Below are positions 52,538 through 61,470 of a stretch of DNA of 62,876 nt, piece after piece. This stretch comes from Burkholderiales bacterium. GTDB lineage: Bacteria; Pseudomonadota; Gammaproteobacteria; Burkholderiales; SG8-39. The translations under genes were made by a program, and so were the position numbers. How positions within the stretch are numbered: the first letter of the stretch is position 1; each line of letters begins with the position of its first letter. The notes below the pieces were generated by a model that saw nothing but the letters and a program-made list of their open reading frames with translations, made no database searches and was not told where the DNA came from. The stretch covers positions 1-62,876 of the forward strand of contig JADGRQ010000028.1 of the NCBI GenBank assembly GCA_017880775.1, read 5' to 3'.

Positions 52538-52738
52538 TTAGTTGCTCGCGACGTATTGCCGCACCGCCTGTATGTCGGACCTGCGCACGCCCGGGCCCGC
52601 CATCTCAAGCTGCCGCGAAAAGTAATACCGTGCCTTGTCGCGGTTGTTCGCCTGCGCTCGTGTGTGAGCCCAGGGTGCGGCGCTCACGGGGAGGAGGACG
52701 GCCAGCAGGACTGCACGGCAAGCATTCGGACCGAGCAT
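52538..52738 (-). CDS. Small secreted protein
   Basis: 66 residues with GGAGGGGG before ATG 52738. A signal peptide (AVLLAVLLPVSAAPWAHTRA, cleavage near residue 28) leaves a mature peptide of about 38 residues (RDKARYYFSRQLEMAG). No family recognised. Confidence 0.55.
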   Translation of the reverse strand: MLGPNACRAVLLAVLLPVSAAPWAHTRAQANNRDKARYYFSRQLEMAGPGVRRSDIQAVRQYVASN

Positions 52739-52848
52739 TGTTCGTCCCCCTCCAATATGGACGCCCCGGCGGTACTCTGCGCGAGCGACGCGCGTTTGTG
52801 AAGCGGTGTGCGCCGACGGCGTCCACGGACTCTGACAGTTGTCCCGCC

Positions 52849-52867
52849 TCTGACAACGGGTGTCGGA
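52849..52867. promoter_or_regulatory. Activator-binding inverted repeat upstream of sigma-54 promoter A
   Basis: TCTGACA-N5-TGTCGGA, six of seven arm bases paired. Its centre is 82 bases before the -24 box at 52940. A near-identical site is found at 55321. Confidence 0.55.
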
Positions 52868-52938
52868 GAAACTGAAATTTCATCGCAGGTCGTTGCTCCC
52901 TTCGCTCACAACCTGCTGAATGGACATACAACCGGTAG

Positions 52939-52955
52939 CTGGCACGAAGCATGCA
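52939..52955 (+). promoter_or_regulatory. Sigma-54 (-24/-12) promoter A
   Basis: CTGGCACGAAGCATGCA fits the -24/-12 consensus TGGCACG-N4-TTGC with one mismatch. CTGCTGAA lies 27 bases upstream, as at the other two sites. The small membrane-protein gene begins 27 bases downstream. Confidence 0.75.
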
Positions 52956-52981
52956 TCTGAAGAGGTCTTTCAAAGACATGG

Positions 52982-53170
52982 GTGGTCATCGTGCTGGTAC
53001 TAGCGTTCTGGATTGGGTTTTCAGTGGTGGTCGCCATCGTTGCGTCAGCCGCACGCCGCAACGGCTTCGTCTGGTTCATCGTCAGCGTGATGATCAGCCC
53101 GTTGCTCGCGGCTTTGCTTCTGTTCGTGACGTCGGAGCGTGGGAGCCGCGAGCAGTCTGAAGGCGGCTAG
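52982..53170 (+). CDS. Small two-helix membrane protein
   Basis: 62 residues from GTG 52982 with GAAGAGG upstream. Helix 1 is VIVLVLAFWIGFSVVVAIVA, helix 2 FVWFIVSVMISPLLAALLLF, with an Arg-rich turn and acidic tail. It is placed under the same promoter type as the PEP-CTERM genes, so a role in the cell envelope or exopolysaccharide/biofilm programme is likely (inference). Confidence 0.65.
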   Translation: MVIVLVLAFWIGFSVVVAIVASAARRNGFVWFIVSVMISPLLAALLLFVTSERGSREQSEGG

Positions 53171-53201
53171 AGGCGCGCCCGCCAGGGGGGTGCGTCGCGT
53201 T

Positions 53202-54302
53202 TCATGATTTGAGGAATTCCTCGAGAAACTTTCGCTTCTCGGCACAGCGTTTTTCTTCCCAGCAGGACCTGTAAGTCTTCGCGATCCTGCCATCGCGGTA
53301 CAGGCGGATCTCCAGCGGCCGCTTGAGCAACACCGTGTGCACGTAACTCACAAACGATTCCGCGAAATCATCACCCGGCTTGGTGGCTGCATACAGGGTG
53401 GAGAAGTTGGTGCGCTCGAGCTGTTCATATACGTTGACCATCTGATTGCCTTCCAGCTTGGCGCCGAAGTAGTACGCCACATTCCGGCGTTGCGGAAAAC
53501 TTCCATCGAACACGCTGGCGTAGCCATTGGCCTTGTTCACGATCTCCCAGGAAAGCTGCGCAAACGGATAGCGTACGAGGGTCGAAATCTTCTTCGGCGA
53601 CTGGTCCCAGCGCGGATGGATTGCCGCGTTGATTGAGGCAACGTGTCCCAGCTCGTGCAGCAGGATGTATTGAATCGCGTTCTTGCGATTGTCCTGCCCC
53701 TTCGCCTCGATTTCCGCCTCCAGTCTGAAACCGGCATCCGGCTTGAATGGCGTGTTCTCTTTCCAGGTGCCCCAGGCATTGGCCGTCTGCTTCGCCAGCA
53801 CGTCGACATCAAGCACGATGAAACCCGCCGTCGGCCTCGATGCCCGGTCGAAGATGTATTCCGTATATCCGGTCCCGCCCAGGTCTCTTACGAACTGAAT
53901 CCCCGCCAGCTTGTTTGCGATGAGCTGCTTCACCAGCGGGGGCATTTCGGCGAATGCGTCGTTGACGTCCTTGAGGAAGTCCTCGGGAATGGCGACTGCC
54001 TGCGGTTTGTTGGGATATCCGTTCTGAATGTTGTCGAGGTTGAGGTAGATCACCAGCTCCCTGGCCGCTACGCCGACGCGCTGCTCGACTGGTTTTGCGA
54101 ACGCTGATTCCCAGTACGCCATTTTCCGCACCGGACTTTGAACAATCGTCCTGGCGGCACATTTCGGATCATTGCTTCGGCACGGCAAAGCAGGATCGGC
54201 TTGCGCGAACGCCGGCGTGTGCAGTGACGCCGCAACGAGCGCAACAGCGCTTGCAAACCTCAACCCAAAACCGGACAAATGTCCCGCCACCAAATTTGAC
54301 AT
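53202..54302 (-). CDS. Secreted putative zinc metallopeptidase
   Basis: 366 residues. Signal peptide residues 1-34 (ending TPAFA-QA). A zincin motif LLHELGHVAS gives His216, Glu217 and His220; Glu in DDFAESFVSYVH about 100 residues later is a candidate third ligand. GGAGGG precedes the ATG. No named family is recognised. It is divergent from the first PEP-CTERM gene and flanked by two sigma-54 promoters, so it may process surface proteins (inference). Confidence 0.7.
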   Translation of the reverse strand: MSNLVAGHLSGFGLRFASAVALVAASLHTPAFAQADPALPCRSNDPKCAARTIVQSPVRKMAYWESAFAKPVEQRVGVAARELVIYLNLDNIQNGYPNKPQAVAIPEDFLKDVNDAFAEMPPLVKQLIANKLAGIQFVRDLGGTGYTEYIFDRASRPTAGFIVLDVDVLAKQTANAWGTWKENTPFKPDAGFRLEAEIEAKGQDNRKNAIQYILLHELGHVASINAAIHPRWDQSPKKISTLVRYPFAQLSWEIVNKANGYASVFDGSFPQRRNVAYYFGAKLEGNQMVNVYEQLERTNFSTLYAATKPGDDFAESFVSYVHTVLLKRPLEIRLYRDGRIAKTYRSCWEEKRCAEKRKFLEEFLKS

Positions 54303-54312
54303 ACGTTCGCCC

Positions 54313-54331
54313 TCCGTCAGGTTCTATCGGG
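54313..54331. promoter_or_regulatory. Degenerate activator site upstream of sigma-54 promoter B
   Basis: TCCGTCA-N5-TATCGGG, a weaker version of the repeats at 52849 and 55321. It is centred 83 bases before its -24 box and followed by a similar GGGAAGC-type flank. Confidence 0.4.
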
Positions 54332-54403
54332 GAAGCCGAGAAATCAACCGAAAGCACTTCGTGAAACTTCAACAACCTGTTGAACGCATATCCATTCTTG
54401 TTC

Positions 54404-54420
54404 CTGGCACGACGCATGCA
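54404..54420 (+). promoter_or_regulatory. Sigma-54 (-24/-12) promoter B
   Basis: CTGGCACGACGCATGCA, with CTGTTGAA 28 bases upstream of the -24 box. The first PEP-CTERM gene starts 55 bases downstream. Confidence 0.8.
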
Positions 54421-54474
54421 TAGGAGATGTTGGCACAGGATCTTCCTGGATAGCAAGAATCGACTGGGTGACGT

Positions 54475-55332
54475 ATGAATTGGCAAAGATGGTTAGCGGG
54501 CGTAGTGATGCTTGCCGTGGCCGGTACCGCCGCCGCGCCGCTGGCAGTCCTCATGCCGCCCGCCATCGTCGCCGCAGATGGTAACCCGCCTGCCTGGGGA
54601 ATCGTGCCCGTAAACAACGACGCAAGCGACGAGCTGGCAAGCTCGACGGTGCCTGGGCCACGCTTTCGGTCGTGTTCCGCGAATTGGGAAAGCGAGGATG
54701 AAAGCGACGCCATGCCAGGCTCGACGGTGCGTGCGCCAGGCTCCCTGCAGTGTTCTGCGCTGTTGAATTCCAATTTGGGATGCGACGACGTCATCGCGAG
54801 TGGATGGCGACCGGACGATGGTTCCATCGACTACGCATTCGGGGATCTGTTTTGGAATCGGGGAGCGCCAGGTTCCCCCCGTTACGTTCGCAATGCCAAC
54901 GGCAACCCGGAGTCCCGTCCTTCCACGGATGATCAGCCTGCAGGCTGGTCCGGGAACGTGGCTGGCTGGACTGCACCGCAGCCCTTCTGGGCGCCGCAAT
55001 TCACTCAATGGCCGTACGCACCGGGCACAAATCCGCAGCGGACCGCTGCGGTGTATTCCATTCTCGATGCCTCGAACGGCGACCAAGACAAGAACGGCGT
55101 CATCGAACTCGGGATCGACCTGGGATCGCTTCCGGCCGCCAACGGGCCGACAACGATCGACGAGCTCCTGTGCCCTCCGACATGCAACGACGACGCTGTT
55201 GTAACAAACGGATCTTCTTCGGCCGTTGCGGAACCGGCAACCCTTTCTTTGCTCGGGCTGGGAATGCTGGCTTTCGCGGGGCTGCGGCGCAGGGCGCAAC
55301 GCGCATCGTCAAGTTCGACTTCCGACAGTTGA
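54475..55332 (+). CDS. PEP-CTERM sorting-domain exported protein
   Basis: 285 residues. Signal peptide about 1-21 (LAGVVMLAVAGTAAA). The C-terminus has the exosortase sorting signal EPATLSLLGLGMLAFAGLRR; the tripeptide is AEP rather than PEP. The body shares WGIV, DNAS-like, IELGIDLG and TTIDEL segments with the next gene, so the two are paralogues, with this one about 50 residues shorter in the middle. Expected to be anchored or released at the cell surface by an exosortase encoded elsewhere. Confidence 0.85.
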   Translation: MNWQRWLAGVVMLAVAGTAAAPLAVLMPPAIVAADGNPPAWGIVPVNNDASDELASSTVPGPRFRSCSANWESEDESDAMPGSTVRAPGSLQCSALLNSNLGCDDVIASGWRPDDGSIDYAFGDLFWNRGAPGSPRYVRNANGNPESRPSTDDQPAGWSGNVAGWTAPQPFWAPQFTQWPYAPGTNPQRTAAVYSILDASNGDQDKNGVIELGIDLGSLPAANGPTTIDELLCPPTCNDDAVVTNGSSSAVAEPATLSLLGLGMLAFAGLRRRAQRASSSSTSDS

Positions 55333-55339
55333 TGTCGGA
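55321..55339. promoter_or_regulatory. Perfect activator-binding inverted repeat upstream of sigma-54 promoter C
   Basis: TCCGACA-GTTGA-TGTCGGA, seven perfect bases per arm, centred 82 bases before the -24 box. It overlaps the stop codon of the first PEP-CTERM gene. Confidence 0.65.
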
Positions 55340-55410
55340 GAAGCTGAAAGTAACACGAAAAATATTTCGTAAGAGTTTGAAAATCTGTTGAATGCATGCA
55401 TGTTTAAGTT

Positions 55411-55427
55411 CTGGCACGAAGCGTGCT
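55411..55427 (+). promoter_or_regulatory. Sigma-54 (-24/-12) promoter C
   Basis: CTGGCACGAAGCGTGCT, with CTGTTGAA 27 bases upstream of the -24 box. The second PEP-CTERM gene starts 56 bases downstream. Confidence 0.8.
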
Positions 55428-55482
55428 GGTATGCAGGGTGAACGGGGCTCTTTCCGAGCCGCAAAAATCGATAGGGTGGATC

Positions 55483-56490
55483 ATGAAAGTTAAAGGATTG
55501 TTGAAAACTGCAGCGATGCTCGCGATAGCCGGGGCGGTCTCCACGGCGCTGGCAGCCCCCGTTCCGGTCGCGAACATCGCGATCAACGGCGACCTGTCAG
55601 ACTGGGGCATCGTCCTCGCCAACGACAACGCCAGCAACATCATGCCCAACACGGTGGCGCCCGGCTCGAGTTCTTCACATTGTTCCGGGGCCTTGAGTTC
55701 CTTTTGGGCCTGCGAGGACACCAACGACAAGGCAACGACCTTCGACGCCAACGGCGGATTCGTCGGGCCGGAGTGGGGCGGGCAGGATTACGACGTCGAA
55801 TTCCTGGGCGTCGTCGCCCGGGGTTCGGGCGATAACGCCAACAAACTCTTCGTAGGCATCGCGAGTGGATTGCGGCCGGACAACGGCTCCGGTCTGTACG
55901 CGCCCGGGGATCTGTTCCTGACGATCAACGGGGTTGCCTACGTGATCGAAATGGGTGGCGGTGCAGGCCATACGGGTGGGGCTGCCGTCGGCGCGGAGAT
56001 GCAGGGAGCCGCCGGCTCCTTCTACAACCTCGATGGCAACGGCTACACCGTGTCCCAGACGTCGCTGGCCAACCAGACGGTAGGTTCGATCTGGCGGGTC
56101 TCCGACGGGACGACGACCCAGACATCCTGGGCGACGCAAGCCACTCAGTGGCAGAAGGGCGCGAACGCGGTTTCCCTCGGCAACGCTACCGTATATTCGA
56201 CGCTCGATTCGTTGACCGGCAACCAGAACCAGCACGCCGTCATCGAAATGGGGATCGACCTGGCGCTGTTCGGGGTCAGCAACCAGTTCACGACGATCGA
56301 TGAACTGCGGTGGGGCCCGGCCTGCTACAACGATGTACTCGCGGTCGAGGGATCGGTCGCAATAGAGGGAACTGTTTTGGCGGTTCCGGAGCCGGCGACT
56401 CTTCCGATGCTGGGCCTGGGATTGCTGGCCTTCGCGGGGCTGCGGCGCAGGGCGCAGCAATCCCGTCCCGCCAATGCGGCGAGGTCTTGA
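55483..56490 (+). CDS. PEP-CTERM sorting-domain exported protein
   Basis: 335 residues. Signal peptide about 1-25 (ending STALA-AP). A Gly/Asn/Thr-rich beta body follows, then VPEPATLPMLGLGLLAFAGL and a basic end RRRAQQSR: a canonical PEP-CTERM. ATG 55483 begins the signal peptide; the frame upstream is leader DNA. Paralogue of the preceding gene and controlled by its own sigma-54 promoter. Confidence 0.9.
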   Translation: MKVKGLLKTAAMLAIAGAVSTALAAPVPVANIAINGDLSDWGIVLANDNASNIMPNTVAPGSSSSHCSGALSSFWACEDTNDKATTFDANGGFVGPEWGGQDYDVEFLGVVARGSGDNANKLFVGIASGLRPDNGSGLYAPGDLFLTINGVAYVIEMGGGAGHTGGAAVGAEMQGAAGSFYNLDGNGYTVSQTSLANQTVGSIWRVSDGTTTQTSWATQATQWQKGANAVSLGNATVYSTLDSLTGNQNQHAVIEMGIDLALFGVSNQFTTIDELRWGPACYNDVLAVEGSVAIEGTVLAVPEPATLPMLGLGLLAFAGLRRRAQQSRPANAARS

Positions 56491-56496
56491 ACTTCT

Positions 56497-59073
56497 CTAA
56501 CCCGAAAGGGCCTTGCCGACGATTTCGCCTACGTCCGCGGACAGGCCTTCGGCATCGCGGATGCGTACCAGCGCGGCGCGCGCATGAGCCTGCCGCCCGG
56601 CGTCGAACTTCTTCCACCGGTCGAAGGCGCGCGCCACCCGCGAGGCCACCTGCGGGTTGAGGCGGTCGATCTCGATGATCCGGTCGGCGGCGAATGCGTA
56701 GCCGCCGCCGTCGGCGGCATTAAAGCGCACGAAGTTGCCGCAGAACGCGCGGATCAGCGAATACACCTTGTTCGGGTTGCGGATATCGAAGGCCGGGTGT
56801 GCAGCGAGGCGCTTTACGTCTTCGAGCGCAGACCTCAGCCGCGACATCGCTTGCACTGCAAACCATTTATCCACGACCAGCGGCTCGGCGCTCCATTTCG
56901 CGTAGAAGCGCTCGAGCACCGGCATGCGCTGCGGGCAATCGCAATTGGCGAGCGCCGCGAGCGCGGCCATCGCATCGGTCATGTTGTCCGCGGCGTCGAA
57001 CTGGCGCACCGCAATCTCTCTCGCGCGTTCGTCGGCGAGTTCCATCAGGTAGCCAAGGCAGAGATTGCGCAGCGCGCGCTTGCCGGCCGGGGCGGCGTCC
57101 GGCGAATAGGGTCCCGGGACGCGCATTGCCTCGTAAGCGCCGGCGAACTCGCTGCGCAGCGCTTGGGCAAGCCTCTTCCTGAGGTTGTTGCGCGCGGCGT
57201 GCAGCGCGTCCGGATCGACGATCCCGATCTGCTCGGCGAGAAAGGACTCCGAAGGCAGGGCGAGTGCTTCGGCTGCGAACGCCGGGTCGCGCGCGGCGTC
57301 CGCCAGCACGCGCCGCACCGCGTCCACATACGCCGTCGTAGGCTCGCCGCCCTTGTCGAGGATGATCGCCGCGGCGAGGCGCTGTCCCGCCTCCCAGCGG
57401 TTGAACGCGTCGGCGTCATGCGCCATCAGGTGGGTGAGGTCCGCCTCGGTGTACGCGTAATCCACGATCACCGGCGCGGAGAAGTTGCGCAGCAGCGACG
57501 GCACCGGCCTTGCGGGGATGCCGTCAAACACCAACCGCTCTTCGCTCTCGCGAATCGGCAGCATGCGCGTGCCAACCAGGTCTGCGCCGTCGGGGCCGAC
57601 CAACCCGACGGCGAATGGAATGTGAAACGGCGGCTTCATCGACTGTTTGACGGTCAGCGTAAAGCGCTTCGCCGCCGCATTGTAGCGACCGTCCACCGCC
57701 AGCCGCGGCGTGCCGGGAACGTCGTACCAGCGCTTGAATTGCGTCAGGTCGGCCGCGTTGGCATCGGCCATCGCGGCGACGAAATCGTCGCAGGTCACCG
57801 CCTGTCCGTCGTGGCGCGCGAAATAGAGGTCCATGCCCTTGCGGAATCCCTCGGCGCCGAGCAGCGTGTGCTGCATGCGCACCACCTCGGCGCCTTTTTC
57901 GTAAACGGTGAGGGTGTAGAAATTGCGGATCTCCAAGTACGACTGCGGCCGCACCGGGTGGCGCATCGGCCCGGCGTCCTCTGGAAACTGCGCGGCGCGC
58001 AACATGCGCACTTCCGCAATTCGCTGCACCGCGCGCGAGTAGTGGTCCGCGCCGTATTCCTGGTCGCGGAATACCGTGAGGCCTTCCTTGAGTGAAAGCT
58101 GGAACCAGTCGCGGCAGGTGACGCGGTTGCCGGTCCAGTTATGGAAGTACTCGTGCGCGACCACCCGGTCGATGTTGAGGTAATCGGTGTCGGTGGCCAC
58201 ATCGGGCCGCGCCAGCACGTATTTGGTATTGAAGATGTTGAGGCCCTTGTTTTCCATGGCGCCGGAGTTGAAGTCCCCGACCGCGACGATCGCGTACTGG
58301 TCGAGGTCGAGTTCGAGGCCGAACACGTCCTCATCCCATTTCATCGCGCTCTTCAAGCACCGCATGGCGAAGGCCGACTGGTCCAGATAGCCGGGCTCGA
58401 CGTATACCGCCAGCCGCACCGTGCGCCCCGAGCGCGTGACGAAGCTGTCGGCGAGTTTGTCGAGCCTCGCGGCCACCAGCGCGAACAGGTAGCACGGCTT
58501 GGCGAAGGGGTCGATCCACTTGGCCCAGTGACGTCCGCCCGGTGCGTTGCCCGCTTCATATCCGGACTCGGCCGGATTGCCGTTGGAAAGCAGCACCGGG
58601 TAACGGTCGCGGTCGGCGTGGATCGTGACGGTGTACTTTGCCATCACGTCCGGGCGGTCGATGAAATAGGTGATGCGCCGGAACCCTTGCGCCTCGCACT
58701 GCGTGAAGAAGCCGTTCTTCGCGGTGTACAGGCCTTCCAGCGCGGTATTCTTCTGCGGCCGGATGCGCACCTTGGTCAGGAGCGCAAAGCGCGCCGGGAC
58801 TCCCGGGATCGTCAGGTGCATCGCGTCGGCGCGGAAATCGGAGGCGGCGAGCGCGCGGCCATCGAGCGCAACCGAGATCAGTTCCAGTTCGTCGCCGTCG
58901 AGTACCAGCGGCGCGGCGGGCTGCACGCTCTTCGGATTGCGCACCACTGCGAGCCGAGCCGTGACCAGCGCGTGATCGTCACGCAGGTCGACATCGAGCT
59001 CGATCGCCTCGACCAGAAAATCCGGCGGGGTGTAGTCCTTGAGGTGGACGGTTTTTGGTTGGGCGTCGCGCAT
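56497..59073 (-). CDS. pepN: Aminopeptidase N
   Basis: 858-residue M1 zinc aminopeptidase that trims N-terminal residues from peptides in the cytoplasm. Substrate motif GAMEN is at 271-275, zinc motif HEYFHNW at 307-313 with Glu330 as third ligand. Length and the long helical C-terminal half match E. coli PepN-type enzymes. ATG 59073 is preceded by a TAGACT box exactly 7 bases upstream and no Shine-Dalgarno, suggesting a leaderless mRNA. Confidence 0.94.
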   Translation of the reverse strand: MRDAQPKTVHLKDYTPPDFLVEAIELDVDLRDDHALVTARLAVVRNPKSVQPAAPLVLDGDELELISVALDGRALAASDFRADAMHLTIPGVPARFALLTKVRIRPQKNTALEGLYTAKNGFFTQCEAQGFRRITYFIDRPDVMAKYTVTIHADRDRYPVLLSNGNPAESGYEAGNAPGGRHWAKWIDPFAKPCYLFALVAARLDKLADSFVTRSGRTVRLAVYVEPGYLDQSAFAMRCLKSAMKWDEDVFGLELDLDQYAIVAVGDFNSGAMENKGLNIFNTKYVLARPDVATDTDYLNIDRVVAHEYFHNWTGNRVTCRDWFQLSLKEGLTVFRDQEYGADHYSRAVQRIAEVRMLRAAQFPEDAGPMRHPVRPQSYLEIRNFYTLTVYEKGAEVVRMQHTLLGAEGFRKGMDLYFARHDGQAVTCDDFVAAMADANAADLTQFKRWYDVPGTPRLAVDGRYNAAAKRFTLTVKQSMKPPFHIPFAVGLVGPDGADLVGTRMLPIRESEERLVFDGIPARPVPSLLRNFSAPVIVDYAYTEADLTHLMAHDADAFNRWEAGQRLAAAIILDKGGEPTTAYVDAVRRVLADAARDPAFAAEALALPSESFLAEQIGIVDPDALHAARNNLRKRLAQALRSEFAGAYEAMRVPGPYSPDAAPAGKRALRNLCLGYLMELADERAREIAVRQFDAADNMTDAMAALAALANCDCPQRMPVLERFYAKWSAEPLVVDKWFAVQAMSRLRSALEDVKRLAAHPAFDIRNPNKVYSLIRAFCGNFVRFNAADGGGYAFAADRIIEIDRLNPQVASRVARAFDRWKKFDAGRQAHARAALVRIRDAEGLSADVGEIVGKALSG

Positions 59074-59080
59074 GGCCTGA

Positions 59081-59086
59081 AGTCTA
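59081..59086 (-). promoter_or_regulatory. -10-like TAGACT before pepN
   Basis: TANNNT-type hexamer ending 7 bases before the pepN ATG on the minus strand, with no ribosome-binding site between. Confidence 0.4.
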
Positions 59087-59149
59087 CCGGATGGATGGGC
59101 GGGCGCGATGCGATGTGCTAAGTTAGACGCTTTCTTGGGAGGAGCGATC

Positions 59150-60352
59150 ATGGACAAATGCGTCTACCGCCGCATCGCCGCATGGTTCGCGGCAGCGCTT
59201 GTCGGCGCACTCGGCGGATGCATGAACGCGCCGGTCGCGCCCGGCAAGCCTGAGTTCATGCTGATCGGCATCGACGACAAGGTCACCTGGGACGCCTCGG
59301 GAAAGACCGTATTCCGCGCCCCCGGCAAGGACCTGGTGAGCATCGTCGACATCGGCACCGATCCGCTCGCGCCGAAGATCGTCGCCAGCCTGCCGCTGAT
59401 GAACTCGGTCTTCGGACCGCCGACCAACCTCGCGATCACCCCGGATGGCACATTGGCCTTGGTTGCGAACTCGATGGACTGGCAGAAGGACGGCACGGGC
59501 TGGAAGCCGGTGCCGGACAACAAGCTCTACGTCATCGACCTCACCGCGATCCCGCCGCGCCTCATCGACACGATCACGGTCGGCAAGCAGCCCTCGGGCA
59601 TGTCGATCAACCGCGCAGGAAACCTGGCGTTGATCGCGAACCGCGCCGACAACTCGGTGAGCGTGTTGCGCATTGCCGGGAAGAAGGTGACGCTGGTGGA
59701 AAACGTGGTCATCGGAGAGCAGGTGGCGCACGTTGCGTTCACCCCGGACGGAAAGCGTGCACTGGCGGCGAAGTTCCCGAACCACAAAATTGCGCTGCTC
59801 GCGGTGGACGGCGAAAAGGTGACCTACGGTAAGCAGGACATCCCGGTCGGCTTGTGGCCGTACAACCTCGACATCACGCCGGACGGAAAGCTGGCGCTGA
59901 TCGCGGACAACGGCAACTCGGGGGCCGCGGACGGACACGTCGACACGGTCAGCGTGATCGACCTGGAGGCGAACCCGCCGCGCGTGATCGACAAGGTGGT
60001 GGTGGGCGACGCGCCGGAAGGCTTCGCGATCAGCCCGACCGGCAAGCTCGCGGTGGCGGTGCTGCTGCTTGGGACCAATGCGCCGAAGACAGAGTGGTTC
60101 TACAATCGCAACGCGAAGGTCGTGGCGCTGCGCATCGACGGCAAGACGGTGACGCGCAGCAACGAGGTCGAAGTGCGCGGACTGCCCGAAGGCGTGGTCT
60201 TCAGTCCGGACGGGCAGTACGTCTACGTCGGCAACTATATGGACAGCGACGTCTCGATCCTGCGCGTGGACGGTGACCGGCTGGTAAACACCGGGCGGTC
60301 GCTCGCGCTGCCGGGCCAGCCGGCGTCGATGCGCGGGCGCACGGTCAAGTGA
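59150..60352 (+). CDS. YncE-like beta-propeller lipoprotein
   Basis: 400 residues. ATG 59150 has GGAGGAG upstream and starts a lipoprotein signal with lipobox LGGC near residue 24. The rest is a series of propeller blades with repeated TPDGKLALIADN-type strands (several at about 45-residue spacing). Such proteins are periplasmic scaffolds or quinoprotein-like binders. The GTG of the next gene overlaps its stop. Confidence 0.83.
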   Translation: MDKCVYRRIAAWFAAALVGALGGCMNAPVAPGKPEFMLIGIDDKVTWDASGKTVFRAPGKDLVSIVDIGTDPLAPKIVASLPLMNSVFGPPTNLAITPDGTLALVANSMDWQKDGTGWKPVPDNKLYVIDLTAIPPRLIDTITVGKQPSGMSINRAGNLALIANRADNSVSVLRIAGKKVTLVENVVIGEQVAHVAFTPDGKRALAAKFPNHKIALLAVDGEKVTYGKQDIPVGLWPYNLDITPDGKLALIADNGNSGAADGHVDTVSVIDLEANPPRVIDKVVVGDAPEGFAISPTGKLAVAVLLLGTNAPKTEWFYNRNAKVVALRIDGKTVTRSNEVEVRGLPEGVVFSPDGQYVYVGNYMDSDVSILRVDGDRLVNTGRSLALPGQPASMRGRTVK

Positions 60353-61224
60353 CCTCCATTAAAAACGCAAGACGTTTCCTGCTATCGATTCTGTTCGCCG
60401 TTCCGCTGCTGTTCTCCTGCGCGCCGATGGGCAACCCCGGGGGCGCCAGCAGCGGCGTTCAGCGCATGTACGTGATCAACTGCGGCGAGAACCACACCAA
60501 CGACCTGTCGCGCTGGACCCCGGGCCAGAACGTCGGCAGGGCCTGGGTATTCAGCGACCACTGCTATCTGATACAGCACGCGAAAGGCTGGATGCTGTGG
60601 GACACCGGGATCTCGGATCTGGTCGCCGCGAGCCCGAAGGGCGTGACCAACCCCAACGGGCTGATTACCGCGCACATGCCGAAACCGCTTGCCGTGTCGC
60701 TCAAGGAGATCGGCGTTGCGCCGGCGGACATCAAGTACGTCGCGATGTCGCACACGCACTCCGACCATTGCGGCAACGCAAATCTGTTTACGGCTGCGAC
60801 GCTCTACATGCAGGAAAACGAGTACAACGCCGCATTCGGTCCGGAGCCGCAGAAATCCGGATTCGTGGTCGCGAACTACGAAAGGCTGCGCGCCAGTACG
60901 GTGGTGAAGCTGAATGGCGACCACGACGTGTTCGGCGACGGCTCGGTGGTGATCAAGTCCACGCCCGGCCACACCATCGGCCACCAGTCGCTGTTCGTCC
61001 GCCTGCCGAAAACCGGGCCGGTGTTGCTCTCGGGCGACATGGCGCACCTGGTGGTCAACTGGGATCAGGCACGCGTGCCGACCATGAACTTCAACCAGGA
61101 CCAGAGTGTGAAATCGATGCAGGCGATGCACGCGTTTATTGCGCAGACCGGCGCGCAGATCTGGATCAACCACGACAAGGAGCAGAACAGCCGGATTCCG
61201 AAGGCGCCGGCTTACGTCGATTGA
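60349..61224 (+). CDS. Lipoprotein MBL-fold lactonase-like hydrolase
   Basis: 291 residues from GTG 60349. Lipobox LFSC with Cys24. Metal motif SHTHSDH gives His135, His137, Asp139 and His140; TPGHTIGHQ and LLSGDMAH follow. The N-acyl-homoserine-lactonase-like family is the best fit. Translational coupling to the propeller lipoprotein suggests the two act together in the periplasm. Confidence 0.82.
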   Translation: MTSIKNARRFLLSILFAVPLLFSCAPMGNPGGASSGVQRMYVINCGENHTNDLSRWTPGQNVGRAWVFSDHCYLIQHAKGWMLWDTGISDLVAASPKGVTNPNGLITAHMPKPLAVSLKEIGVAPADIKYVAMSHTHSDHCGNANLFTAATLYMQENEYNAAFGPEPQKSGFVVANYERLRASTVVKLNGDHDVFGDGSVVIKSTPGHTIGHQSLFVRLPKTGPVLLSGDMAHLVVNWDQARVPTMNFNQDQSVKSMQAMHAFIAQTGAQIWINHDKEQNSRIPKAPAYVD

Positions 61225-61261
61225 TGCGCTGAGAAGAAGCCGAGCAGGCGCTGATCGTGAA

Positions 61262-61470
61262 TCAGTGAATTCCCAGTTGAATCTTGATGGCGCGCTCGAT
61301 GCCAAGCATTTCCGACGGGGATACCTTGCCAATTCGCTTCTTGAGTCGCTGCTTGTCCGCTGTCATGATCTGGTCCGCCATCGCTTTGCCTTTGGCGCCT
61401 TTGACCTCGATCCGGGATTCGAACACGTAGAGCTTGGTGGTATTGCTGGTCACGGGAACTATCTCCAGGC
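61262..61470 (-). pseudogene. C-terminal half of a MazF/PemK toxin
   Basis: The minus strand from about 61470 reads LEIVPVTSNTTKLYVFE, then GKAMADQIMTADKQRL and a typical MazF end (MLGIERAIKIQLG). The first 40 or so residues, which carry the substrate-binding strands and the usual GEIW start, are missing. It runs straight out of the antitoxin gene in a shifted frame. Confidence 0.7.
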
